From JAJDYQ01 sp942491945 (GTDB lineage Bacteria > Pseudomonadota > Gammaproteobacteria > JAJDYQ01), in contig CALODD010000040.1 of assembly GCA_942491945.1 (NCBI GenBank), forward strand, positions 1 through 59,956: 59,956 nucleotides of DNA. The letters run 5' to 3'. The notes below the pieces were generated by a model. The model was not told the DNA's origin, searched no databases, and was given only the letters and a program-made list of their open reading frames with translations. The position numbers and the translations under genes are program-made. Shown piece after piece: positions 17,068 through 25,679 of this stretch (position 1 is its first letter; each line of letters starts with the position of its first letter).

Positions 17068-19038
17068 GTGTTTGAAGATATGCAAACAGTTTATTTATGG
17101 GTGGTTCTGGCTCCACTGATAGGATCAATCATTGCTGGATTATTTGGTAAAGTTGTTGGCCGCACGGGAGCACACGTGGCAGCAATTGCAGGTGTGGCAG
17201 TCGCCTGTGCTTTATCATTATATGTATTTAAAAAGACTGTAATCGATGGCGCGCCAACGTTTAATCAAACAGTTTATACGTGGATGGTGAGTGACGGGAT
17301 ACGCTTTGAAGTTGGTTTCTTAATCGACAAGTTAACTGCGATGATGATGGTTGTCGTTACCTTTGTTTCGTTAATGGTGCATATATATACCATTGGTTAT
17401 ATGCACGATGACGATGGTTATCAACGATTTTTCAGTTACATCGCTTTGTTTACATTTGCGATGTTAATGCTGGTTATGTCGAATAACTTCCTGCAGTTGT
17501 TTTTCGGTTGGGAAGCGGTTGGCTTGGTGTCGTATTTGCTCATTGGTTTCTGGTTTAAGAAGCCAACTGCGATTTTCGCGAACTTAAAAGCATTCTTAGT
17601 GAACCGTGTCGGTGATTTTGGATTTTTGCTTGGTATTGCTGCGGTATTAATGTACTTCGGTAGTTTGGATTATGCGACGGTGTTTAATAATGTTGATAAG
17701 GTCAACAATTTAACCATGAGCATTTTACCCAATCAGCAATGGTCTGTGATGACGGTCATTTGTATTTTACTGTTTATTGGTGCCATGGGTAAGTCTGCTC
17801 AAGTACCTTTGCATGTTTGGTTGCCTGATTCTATGGAAGGTCCAACACCTATTTCCGCATTAATTCATGCTGCAACCATGGTTACCGCAGGTATCTTTAT
17901 GGTCGCACGTATGTCGCCATTGTTTGAACCTTCAACGACCGCATTAACGTTTGTAATGGTAATAGGTTCTATTACCGCTCTGTTCATGGGTTTTCTGGGC
18001 TTGGTTCAAAATGATATTAAGCGCGTCGTAGCATATTCAACGCTTTCACAATTGGGCTATATGACTGTTGCCTTAGGTGCATCGGCATACGGTGCGGCAG
18101 TTTTCCATTTGATGACGCATGCATTCTTTAAAGCGCTTTTATTTTTAGGTGCAGGCGCAGTGATTATTGCGATGCATCATGAACAAGATATGCGAAAAAT
18201 GGGTGGCTTGCGTAAATATTTACCGATCACATGGTTCACATCATTGGTCGGTTCATTAGCTCTGATCGGAACACCGGGTTTTGCTGGATTCTTCTCTAAA
18301 GATTCAATTATCGGTGCTGTTCAGTATTCTAATTTAGGCGCAGCAGGTATCGCTTATGTTGCTGTTCTCATGGGTGTGTTTATTACCGCACTGTACAGCT
18401 TCCGTATGTACTTCCTGGTATTTCATACCGAAGAGCGTATGGATGAACATACGCGTTCACACCTGCACGAAACACCATGGGTTGTGACTGTGCCGTTAAT
18501 TCTCTTGGCCATACCATCTGTGCTCAGTGGCTTTATCTTCGAGCCAGTTGTATTCGGCGATTTCTTCAGCCGTTCTATTCATGTTGCAGATGAACATAAT
18601 GTACTGGGTCAGTTGGGTACCACGTTTGAAGGAACGATGGGCTTTGTTGCGCATGCATTCGCTGGCCCGGTTATCTATCTTGCTTTCGCAGGTGTAGGTG
18701 TTGCGTACTGGATTTACATGAAGAATCCTCAGATCGCTACCAACTTGCAAGAACGTTTCTCTGGTCTGCATAAGTTGATGGACAATAAATACTATATGGA
18801 TCATCTGTATCTGAATGTATTTTCTGGAGCAGGCCGTGCCATGGGGCAGTTCTTCTGGAAGATCGGCGATGTCGCGATTATTGATAATTTCTTCGTGAAT
18901 GGATCTGCACGTGTTGTTGGCTGGTTCTCATCAGTTGTTCGCCATCTACAAAGCGGTTATCTGTACCACTATGCCTTTGCCATGATCGCCGGAATGATGA
19001 TCTTGGTATCGCTGTTTGTTATGAAAGGAATTCTGTAG
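17068..19038 (+). CDS. nuoL: NADH-quinone oxidoreductase subunit L
   Basis: NuoL is the distal antiporter-like subunit with the long lateral helix. The start is GTG at 17068 and it has 656 residues. Motifs include FFGWEAVGLVSYLLIGFW (about residues 146-163, with the conserved Glu), AMGKSAQVPLHVWLPDSMEGPTPISALIHAATMVTAG (Lys and His of the channel) and KRVVAYSTLSQLGYM. The C-terminal part (about 530-656) forms the amphipathic arm and last TM helix. It is followed 2 bases later by nuoM. The 5' two-thirds share the A+T-rich codon choice of nuoJK; the 3' third does not. Confidence 0.97.
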   Translation: MFEDMQTVYLWVVLAPLIGSIIAGLFGKVVGRTGAHVAAIAGVAVACALSLYVFKKTVIDGAPTFNQTVYTWMVSDGIRFEVGFLIDKLTAMMMVVVTFVSLMVHIYTIGYMHDDDGYQRFFSYIALFTFAMLMLVMSNNFLQLFFGWEAVGLVSYLLIGFWFKKPTAIFANLKAFLVNRVGDFGFLLGIAAVLMYFGSLDYATVFNNVDKVNNLTMSILPNQQWSVMTVICILLFIGAMGKSAQVPLHVWLPDSMEGPTPISALIHAATMVTAGIFMVARMSPLFEPSTTALTFVMVIGSITALFMGFLGLVQNDIKRVVAYSTLSQLGYMTVALGASAYGAAVFHLMTHAFFKALLFLGAGAVIIAMHHEQDMRKMGGLRKYLPITWFTSLVGSLALIGTPGFAGFFSKDSIIGAVQYSNLGAAGIAYVAVLMGVFITALYSFRMYFLVFHTEERMDEHTRSHLHETPWVVTVPLILLAIPSVLSGFIFEPVVFGDFFSRSIHVADEHNVLGQLGTTFEGTMGFVAHAFAGPVIYLAFAGVGVAYWIYMKNPQIATNLQERFSGLHKLMDNKYYMDHLYLNVFSGAGRAMGQFFWKIGDVAIIDNFFVNGSARVVGWFSSVVRHLQSGYLYHYAFAMIAGMMILVSLFVMKGIL

Positions 19039-19040
19039 CC

Positions 19041-20564
19041 ATGTTTAATGATTTGCCATTACTAAGCCTGGCCGTGTGGCTACCGATTATCGGAGGTCTG
19101 ATCACGTTGACTGCAGGTGACCGTGATTCGACGGGCGCGAAGCGTATTGCGTTCGCGTTTTCGATAATGACGTTTTTGATTACTTTACCGCTGTATACCG
19201 GCTTCAATACAACGACTGCTGCTATGCAGTTTGAAGAACGTTTCATGTGGATCGAAGCGTTTAATATTTACTACCACTTTGGTGTAGATGGTATCTCCAT
19301 GCCATTGATTGTTCTGACCGCATTCATTACACCGCTGGTTGTGATTGCAGGCTGGAAGGTTATTCAGGTTCGTGCTTCACAGTACATGGCCTCATTCCTG
19401 ATCATGGAAGGTTTGATGATCGGCGTATTCAGTGCACTGGATTCAATCATGTTCTACGTCTTCTGGGAAGCTATGTTGATTCCAATGTTTCTTATCATTG
19501 GTATATGGGGCGGTCCAAATCGTATTTATGCAACGATCAAGTTTTTCCTCTATACATTCCTGGGTTCGGTTCTAATGTTGATCGCATTGATCTACATGCA
19601 TTATCAGTCTGAGACAGGCAGCTTTGCTGTTCTGGATTACCATAACCTGAAACTAGATATGACGGAGCAGACGCTCATCTTCTTTGCTTTCTTGTTGGCA
19701 TTTGCTGTGAAGGTTCCAATGTGGCCAGTACATACCTGGTTACCCGATGCGCACGTAGAAGCGCCAACAGGTGGTTCAGTTATTCTGGCGGCGATTATGT
19801 TGAAGATTGGTGGTTATGGTTTTTTACGTTTCAGTATGCCAATTGCACCAGATGCCAGTATGGCATTTGATGGGTTAATTATTGCGATGTCTCTGATCGC
19901 TGTGGTTTACATCGGTCTTGTCGCTATGGTGCAGGAAGATATGAAAAAGCTGGTCGCTTATTCTTCCATTGCTCACATGGGTTTCGTGACATTAGGTTTC
20001 TTCTTGCCATTCAGTATTTATGCAGCTCAGGGCGGTGACCTTTCCGGTGCAGCGCTGGCAGTAGAAGGTGGCATGATTCAGATGATTTCAAATGGTTTTA
20101 TCTCAGCTGCACTCTTCCTGTGTATTGGTGTAATGTATGACCGCCTGCATAGCCGTCAGATTAAAGATTACGGTGGCGTGGTGATTTCTATGCCGATCTT
20201 TGCCAGCTTCATGGTGCTGTTTGCCATGGCGAACTCGGGTCTTCCGGGTACATCAGGTTTCGTTGGTGAATTCATGGTTATCCTTGCCAGTATGAAATCC
20301 AGTTTCTGGATTGCCTTCCTGGCAGCAGCCACATTGATACTGGGAGCCGCGTACAGCCTATGGCTGGTCAAGCGCGTGATCTTTGGTGAGATCAAGAATC
20401 AAAAGGTCGCTGAAATGGAAGATCTGGATGCGCGTGAGTTTGTCGTACTCGGTTCTTTAGCGGTCACTGTATTGCTATTCGGTATCTGGCCTGACCCATT
20501 AGTCGAGGTCATGCACCCGACCATTGATAACCTGTTGCAACACATCATTGTGTCTAAGCTATAA
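19041..20564 (+). CDS. nuoM: NADH-quinone oxidoreductase subunit M
   Basis: NuoM is one of three antiporter-like proton-pumping membrane subunits. It has 507 residues and about 14 hydrophobic helices. Visible motifs: FYVFWEAMLIPMFLIIGIWGG (about residues 138-158, essential Glu), AVKVPMWPVHTWLPDAHVEAPTGGSVILA (Lys and His-rich loop) and KKLVAYSSIAHMGFVTLG. It lies between nuoL and nuoN with 2- and 12-base gaps. Confidence 0.97.
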   Translation: MFNDLPLLSLAVWLPIIGGLITLTAGDRDSTGAKRIAFAFSIMTFLITLPLYTGFNTTTAAMQFEERFMWIEAFNIYYHFGVDGISMPLIVLTAFITPLVVIAGWKVIQVRASQYMASFLIMEGLMIGVFSALDSIMFYVFWEAMLIPMFLIIGIWGGPNRIYATIKFFLYTFLGSVLMLIALIYMHYQSETGSFAVLDYHNLKLDMTEQTLIFFAFLLAFAVKVPMWPVHTWLPDAHVEAPTGGSVILAAIMLKIGGYGFLRFSMPIAPDASMAFDGLIIAMSLIAVVYIGLVAMVQEDMKKLVAYSSIAHMGFVTLGFFLPFSIYAAQGGDLSGAALAVEGGMIQMISNGFISAALFLCIGVMYDRLHSRQIKDYGGVVISMPIFASFMVLFAMANSGLPGTSGFVGEFMVILASMKSSFWIAFLAAATLILGAAYSLWLVKRVIFGEIKNQKVAEMEDLDAREFVVLGSLAVTVLLFGIWPDPLVEVMHPTIDNLLQHIIVSKL

Positions 20565-20576
20565 GGGGATAGAGAA

Positions 20577-22007
20577 ATGAATATGTCTGATTTTTCTTTG
20601 ATTATCCCTGAAATGTTCGTCCTGACGATGGCGTGCATCGTGCTTGTCGTTGATGCATTCCTGAAGGATGAACAGCGTGATGGTTCTTATTTACTTTCTA
20701 TTGCAACGTTAATTGGTGCGGCAATCCTCACATGGACGAACCATGTTGATGCCCGTGCAGTCGGTTTTAGTGGTACGTTTGTTGTTGATACTATGGCTGA
20801 TATCCTGAAATTTACGGTCTATATCGTATCTGCAGCTATCTTTGTTTATTCGCGCCAGTATCTGAAAGAGCGTGATCTCTATAAAGGTGAGTTCTACGTA
20901 CTTGGCCTGTTTGCCGTTCTGGGCATGATGATCCTGATCTCAGCTCACAGCATGCTGACGGTGTATCTGGGTCTGGAACTGATGTCATTGTCACTCTATG
21001 CCATGGTGGCATTTAATCGTGATAACGCATTGTCATCAGAAGCAGCAATGAAGTATTTCGTACTCGGTGGTTTTGCTTCAGGTGTTCTACTGTACGGTAT
21101 GTCAATTATTTACGGTGTATCTGGCACGCTTGATCTGGCCAAGATATCTGAATACCTGGCAAATCAGCAATCCTTTAATGCGCCGCTGCTGCTCGGTATG
21201 GTGTTCATTATTACTGCGCTGGCCTTCAAACTGGGCGCTGTCCCTTTTCATATGTGGGTGCCTGATATCTATCACGGTTCACCAACTGCCGTTACTGCCT
21301 TCATCGGAACCTCAGCGAAATTAGCTGCATTTGGTTTTGTTATGCGTTTACTAATCGAAGGTATGGGGGCGATGCAGAATTCCTGGCAGGACATTCTGAT
21401 TATTCTTTCAGTTCTGTCGCTAGCGATTGGTAATATCGTTGCCATTGCTCAGACCAACATTAAACGTATGCTGGCGTATTCCACGATTTCACATGTCGGT
21501 TTTATCCTGCTGGGTTTTATTGCAGTCAATCCAGAAGGTTATTCTGCAGCGATGTTCTATACCATTACCTATGCGATAACCGGTGCAGCGGCTTTCGGTA
21601 TCATTATCCTCTTGAGCCGTGCAGGGTTTGAAGCCGATAATATCGATGACTTAAAAGGGTTGAATGCGCGTAATTCCTGGTACGCCTTCATGATGTTACT
21701 GGTTATGTTCTCAATGGCGGGCGTACCGCCGACCGTCGGTTTCTATGCCAAGCTGCTGGTGCTTGAAGCAGTGATTGATCAGGGCATGTTCTGGCTAGCA
21801 ATTGTGGCGGTTCTGTTCTCAGTAATCGGGGCGTTCTACTATCTACGTATCATCAAGGTTATGTTCTTTGATGAAGCTGAAGATCAGCATCCAATTTCTG
21901 TTAGTGGTGGCATGCACGCGGTATTAAGCTCTAACGCTCTTTTGGCTCTGATCCTCGGTCTGTTCCCGGGAACGCTGATTACTCTGTGCCTCAATGCCAT
22001 AAGTTAA
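20577..22007 (+). CDS. nuoN: NADH-quinone oxidoreductase subunit N
   Basis: The last complex I gene encodes an antiporter-like membrane subunit of 476 residues with about 14 TM helices. Motifs are LTVYLGLELMSLSLYAMVAF (conserved Glu), ALAFKLGAVPFHMWVPDIYHGSPTAVTAFIGTSAK and KRMLAYSTISHVGFILLG. It starts at 20577 with MNMSDFSLIIPEM. No terminator was seen between nuoN and prmB, which starts 6 bases later, so the operon may run on. Confidence 0.97.
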   Translation: MNMSDFSLIIPEMFVLTMACIVLVVDAFLKDEQRDGSYLLSIATLIGAAILTWTNHVDARAVGFSGTFVVDTMADILKFTVYIVSAAIFVYSRQYLKERDLYKGEFYVLGLFAVLGMMILISAHSMLTVYLGLELMSLSLYAMVAFNRDNALSSEAAMKYFVLGGFASGVLLYGMSIIYGVSGTLDLAKISEYLANQQSFNAPLLLGMVFIITALAFKLGAVPFHMWVPDIYHGSPTAVTAFIGTSAKLAAFGFVMRLLIEGMGAMQNSWQDILIILSVLSLAIGNIVAIAQTNIKRMLAYSTISHVGFILLGFIAVNPEGYSAAMFYTITYAITGAAAFGIIILLSRAGFEADNIDDLKGLNARNSWYAFMMLLVMFSMAGVPPTVGFYAKLLVLEAVIDQGMFWLAIVAVLFSVIGAFYYLRIIKVMFFDEAEDQHPISVSGGMHAVLSSNALLALILGLFPGTLITLCLNAIS

Positions 22008-22013
22008 TCGGCA

Positions 22014-22949
22014 TTGGCTAACTCAGATAATTACGAATCAGTCAGAGATAAACTTCAACAGGCATTAAGTGCCTGTCAGAGAGTCGGTGAACTCGTTGGG
22101 GTGCTCGGCGAGGTCTTTGCACAGCATGACCTGTTCTATGGCCATGGTACGGAAAACCCACAGGACGAAGCTTACGCGCTGATTTTCAGTGTACTCGAGC
22201 TGAGTTTTGAAGAGACCGATGCAGTCTGGGAGCAGCCATTTGATAGCTCCTGCCTGGACTCTATTATTCATATCGCTTCACGCCGTATCTGTGAGCGTAT
22301 TCCTCTACCTTATCTAACCGGTGAAGCCTGGTTTGCGGGATTGCCGTTTAAAATTGATCCACGCGCCTTAATACCTCGTTCACCATTTGCGGAACTGATC
22401 CATCAGCAATTTACTCCCTGGTTAGAAGATGCTACGTCAATACACGTGCTTGATATGTGTACGGGTAATGGCTGTATTGGTATCGCGACAGCAGTTCATC
22501 TACCGCAGGCGAAAGTCGATCTGGTCGATTTATCTGATGATGCATTGCAACTGGCTCGAGACAATATTCATTGGCACGGTGTCGCTGATCGTGTCACTGC
22601 CATTCAGTCAGATATTTTTGATGCGGTTCCAAAAGAGAAATATGACCTGATAATTAGTAATCCACCCTATGTCCCGGCGAGCAGCATGGAACAATTACCG
22701 GTAGAATACAGCCATGAACCTGTGATGGCGCTGCAGGCAGACGATGAGGGCATGGCAATAGTTGATCGTATCCTGAAAGAGTCTGCAGATTACCTGACAG
22801 ATAATGGTGTTCTAATTGTAGAGGTTGGCGAGATAGAAGAGGCCGTACATCTGCGATATTCCGATTTACCTTTTATCTGGCTTGAGTTTGAACAGGGTGG
22901 TGAGGGTGTATTCCTGCTCCATAAGAAAGATTTAGATGGTATGGAATAA
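22014..22949 (+). CDS. prmB: 50S ribosomal protein L3 glutamine methyltransferase PrmB
   Basis: PrmB methylates a glutamine of ribosomal protein L3 using SAM. The start is TTG at 22014, and 311 residues match the ~310 of the E. coli enzyme. The HemK-family features are SAM motif I VLDMCTGNGCIGIATA (about residues 143-158) and the catalytic tetrapeptide in LIISNPPYVPASSM (about 215-228). The N-terminal helical substrate-recognition region contains PLPYLTGEAWFAG. Adjacency to aroC, as in enterics, supports PrmB over the paralogue PrmC. Confidence 0.93.
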   Translation: MANSDNYESVRDKLQQALSACQRVGELVGVLGEVFAQHDLFYGHGTENPQDEAYALIFSVLELSFEETDAVWEQPFDSSCLDSIIHIASRRICERIPLPYLTGEAWFAGLPFKIDPRALIPRSPFAELIHQQFTPWLEDATSIHVLDMCTGNGCIGIATAVHLPQAKVDLVDLSDDALQLARDNIHWHGVADRVTAIQSDIFDAVPKEKYDLIISNPPYVPASSMEQLPVEYSHEPVMALQADDEGMAIVDRILKESADYLTDNGVLIVEVGEIEEAVHLRYSDLPFIWLEFEQGGEGVFLLHKKDLDGME

Positions 22950-22969
22950 TAAAAGGATTAGTGCAACGA

Positions 22970-23048
22970 TGGATCCCCGACAAGATCATTCGGGGATGAC
23001 AGAAAATAACAATCGCGTCATTCCCGCATGCTTTAGGCGGGAATCCAC
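22970..23048. repeat. Head-to-head pair of palindromic repeats (REP/BIME-like)
   Basis: Two ~31-bp palindromes face each other. Unit A (22970-23000) has arms TCCCCGA/TCGGGGA within TGGAT...ATGAC. Unit B (23017-23048) is the reverse complement of a diverged copy, with arms ATTCCCGC/GCGGGAAT within GTCAT...ATCCAC. About three quarters of positions agree when unit B is reversed. The pair ends 15 bases before the aroC ATG. The GTCATTCCCGC...GCGGGAATCCA pattern resembles dispersed repeats common in proteobacterial intergenic DNA. No other copy was noticed in the window. Confidence 0.75.
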
Positions 23049-23063
23049 AAAAGAGATAGTGAT

Positions 23064-24163
23064 ATGGCCGGCAACACAATTGGAAAACTTTTCACAGTAA
23101 CGACCTTTGGCGAAAGTCATGGGCCTGCGATTGGCTGTGTGATTGATGGTTGTCCACCGGGAATGGAGCTGAATGAATCAGACTTTATTTCTGATATCGA
23201 TCGACGTAAAACGGGCAAGTCACGCCATACGTCACAACGTAAAGAGCCTGATGCGGTTCAGATCCTGTCTGGTGTTTTTGAAGGTAAAACCACCGGCACG
23301 CCAATTGGCCTGTTAATTGAAAACACCAATCAACGTTCCAAAGATTATTCAGAGATTCTAGACAAATTCCGTCCGGGTCATGCGGATTACACCTACGAAC
23401 ATAAATACGGTATCCGTGATTATCGCGGTGGTGGTCGTTCTTCGGCGCGTGAAACCACCATGCGCGTCGCCGCCGGTGTAGTCGCCAAGAAATGGCTCAA
23501 AGAAACCTATGGGGTTGAGATCAAAGGCTATGTCTCTGAGATCGGTGAACATCGTTTCCAGAAGTTTGACTGGGATACCGTAGAAACCAATCCCTTCTTT
23601 TTCCCAGATGCAGAGATGGTGCCTCAACTGGAAGACTATCTGGATTCAATTCGTAAGTCTCAGGACTCGGTGGGCGCTCGCGTCGAAGCGGTGGCGACGA
23701 ATATGCCAGTCGGTTGGGGTGAGCCGGTATATGACCGTCTGGATGCAGATATAGCGTTTGCCATGATGAGCATCAATGCGTCAAAGGGTGTTGAAATTGG
23801 CGCAGGCTTTAAATCTGTTTCGCAGCGCGGCACAGAGCATCGTGACGAAATCACAACGAAAGGTTTTGTAGGCAATGATTCTGGTGGCACGCTGGGTGGA
23901 ATATCATCAGGGCAGGACATTACGGTCAGTACTGCATTCAAACCAACGTCCAGCATCACACGCCAGGGCGTAGTGTGAATATGGCGGGTGAAGATCTGGA
24001 GCTGATTACCAAGGGACGTCATGATCCCTGTGTTGGTATACGTGCGGTACCTATTGTAGAAGCGATGCTGGCATTGGTATTAATTGATCACGCCATGCGC
24101 CATCGTGCGCAATGTGCTGATGTCACGACTTCGGCACCAGTAATCCCGGCTTCTGCTGAATAG
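23064..24163 (+). CDS. aroC: Chorismate synthase, one-base frame break near the 3' end
   Basis: AroC converts 5-enolpyruvylshikimate-3-phosphate to chorismate using reduced FMN, feeding aromatic amino acid and folate synthesis. The start is ATG at 23064 with MAGNTIGKLFTVTTFGESHGPAIGCVIDGCPPG. Also visible are RRKTGKSRHTSQRKEPD and RGGGRSSARETTMRVAAG. Near 23959 the frame changes: the expected ITRPGRSVNMAG reads as ITRQGVV-stop, which one lost C in a CCC run explains. The second frame continues GEDLELITKGRHDPCVGIRAVPIVEAMLALVL to 24163. The repaired protein is about 366 residues, normal for AroC. Confidence 0.93.
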
Positions 24164-25317
24164 TGGAGCAAGCTGACAAGCCGGCTTATGGTCGGCTATC
24201 CGCGTTTTATTTCTTCTACTTCGCAACACTCGGGGTTCTGGTTCCTTACTGGAGCCTGTATCTACAATCACTCAACTTCAATGCCAAAGAGATTGGTGAG
24301 TTACTGGGCATACTCGTTGGTACTAAACTCATTGCACCCTACATCTGGGGCTGGATAGCCGACCATACAGGGCATCGAGTCCGTGTTATCCAGATTGGCT
24401 CTTTCATGGCCGCCGCCAGTTTTCTGCTGGTGTTTAGAGTTGAAAGCTACTGGTTCATGGCAGGCGTGATGCTGCTCTATAGCTTTTTCTGGAATGCTGT
24501 ACTGCCACAATATGAAGTCATCACCATGAATCACCTGGGTAAAGATCATCATCGTTATAGCGTCATACGTTCCTGGGGTTCAATAGGTTTTATCATGCTC
24601 GTATTGCTGGTCGGCCCATTGGTCGATCAATACGGCCCACGCGTGATTCTGCCGATCTTATCGTTTGTCTTCTTTGCGATCTGGATAACCGGCATGTTGA
24701 CGCCTAAGGACAAAGGTCATCATGTGAGTAATGGTGATTCTGTCGAGAAGATATTGCAGACAGTCAAACGGCCAGAAGTAATTGCCTTATTTACCGTCTG
24801 TTTCTTGATGCAATTTTCTCACGGCGCGTACTACGCATTCTTTTCGATTTATCTGGAAGGGCATGGCTACAGTAAAACCATTATTGGTCAGTACTGGGCG
24901 CTCGGCGTATTAGCCGAAGTCGTCGTTTTTCTGTTCATGGTCAAACTGATGAAACGCTATGGCGCAAAGAAATTACTTGTTGCCAGTCTTGTTATCGCCA
25001 GTATTCGTTGGGTTTTAACGGCGTTCTATGTCGACAGCTGGTGGATCGTCGCGATTTCACAAACCATGCACGCGGCAACATTTGGTTTATATCATGCAGT
25101 CGCAATCTATTATATCCATCACTACTTTACAGGTAAGTTGCAGGGAAGAGGGCAAGCACTCTATAGCAGTATGAGTTTTGGTGCAGGTGGCGCACTGGGG
25201 AGTGTAATGAGTGGCTATAGCTGGGACTTATTTGGCTCAACAACTACCTATCTACTGGCATCCTTGAGTGTATTTATTGGCGTTATTGTGGCAGTGATCT
25301 CGTTGAAGGAAGTATAA
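24163..25317 (+). CDS. Major facilitator superfamily transporter (MFS_1-like, HcaT/LacY-related)
   Basis: A 384-residue integral membrane protein with about 12 hydrophobic helices in two six-helix halves. The start is GTG at 24163, sharing its G-containing junction with the end of aroC. FYFFYFATLGVLVPYWSLYLQSLNFNAKEIGELLG and WGWIADHTGHRVRVIQIG (the loop 2-3 signature) match the MFS_1-like group that includes phenylpropionate permease HcaT and sugar/H+ symporters. Substrate cannot be told from sequence. It is not part of a visible catabolic cluster; its coupling to aroC looks positional. Confidence 0.85.
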   Translation: MEQADKPAYGRLSAFYFFYFATLGVLVPYWSLYLQSLNFNAKEIGELLGILVGTKLIAPYIWGWIADHTGHRVRVIQIGSFMAAASFLLVFRVESYWFMAGVMLLYSFFWNAVLPQYEVITMNHLGKDHHRYSVIRSWGSIGFIMLVLLVGPLVDQYGPRVILPILSFVFFAIWITGMLTPKDKGHHVSNGDSVEKILQTVKRPEVIALFTVCFLMQFSHGAYYAFFSIYLEGHGYSKTIIGQYWALGVLAEVVVFLFMVKLMKRYGAKKLLVASLVIASIRWVLTAFYVDSWWIVAISQTMHAATFGLYHAVAIYYIHHYFTGKLQGRGQALYSSMSFGAGGALGSVMSGYSWDLFGSTTTYLLASLSVFIGVIVAVISLKEV

Positions 25318-25652
25318 GGTTGAGTGGTATGGCTATTTTCTCTACATACGGTTATTCGCCGTGCTGTTCTTTTTTATATAATTGGCATACCCGCAGATTG
25401 GCTTATGGCGCTCTTATTCAGTGATATTAAGTAAGAGAGCCTGCAGGGTCTTCATCTATTGTCTCGTCATCTACGAGTGTACTTGATGCTTCATACCAAC
25501 CCGGCAAGGTTCACATCGAGAGTATGAATAATTAGGATAATATTGGCAGATGGAAATCTGTGCTTTGGTAGTTAGACTGCCGAAGTTTTTTTTTCAAGTC
25601 GATATTACAGATATACTCCGTATTTTAACGCCATGGGGATTCAACTACAGAA
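25318..25652. other. 335-bp gene-free region upstream of the autotransporter
   Basis: No open frame with coding character was found on either strand. It holds a hairpin-plus-T9 element (25545-25594), a GATAAT box at 25536-25541 that could be a -10, and the first copy of a 24-bp tandem repeat at its end. A TTCACA at 25510-25515 lies 20 bases from that box, too far for a confident -35. The stretch probably contains the regulatory region of the autotransporter gene. Confidence 0.5.
25545..25594 (+). terminator. Structured element followed by nine T residues
   Basis: GGCAG (25545-25549) can pair with CTGCC (25577-25581), and inside it CAGAT (25547-25551) can instead pair with ATCTG (25556-25560). 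GAAG and then T9 (25586-25594) follow. This could be a weak terminator, an attenuator in the leader of the autotransporter gene, or the 3' end of a short RNA. I recognise no riboswitch family. Confidence 0.35.
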
Positions 25653-25679
25653 ATGCATGGGGATTCAACTACAGAAATG
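25632..25679 (+). repeat. Exact 24-bp tandem duplication spanning a translation start
   Basis: Positions 25632-25655 and 25656-25679 are identical (each begins CATGGGGATTC and ends ACAGAAATG). Each copy contains a GGGGA box about 13 bases before the ATG at its end, so the duplication doubles the initiation region. Because 24 bases are eight codons, the two ATGs (25653 and 25677) are in the same frame. Confidence 0.95.

Noticed and set aside
22950..23063. Insertion sequence or MITE ends around the palindromes before aroC
   Set aside because: No target-site duplication or transposase was seen; the two units look like REP-type repeats.
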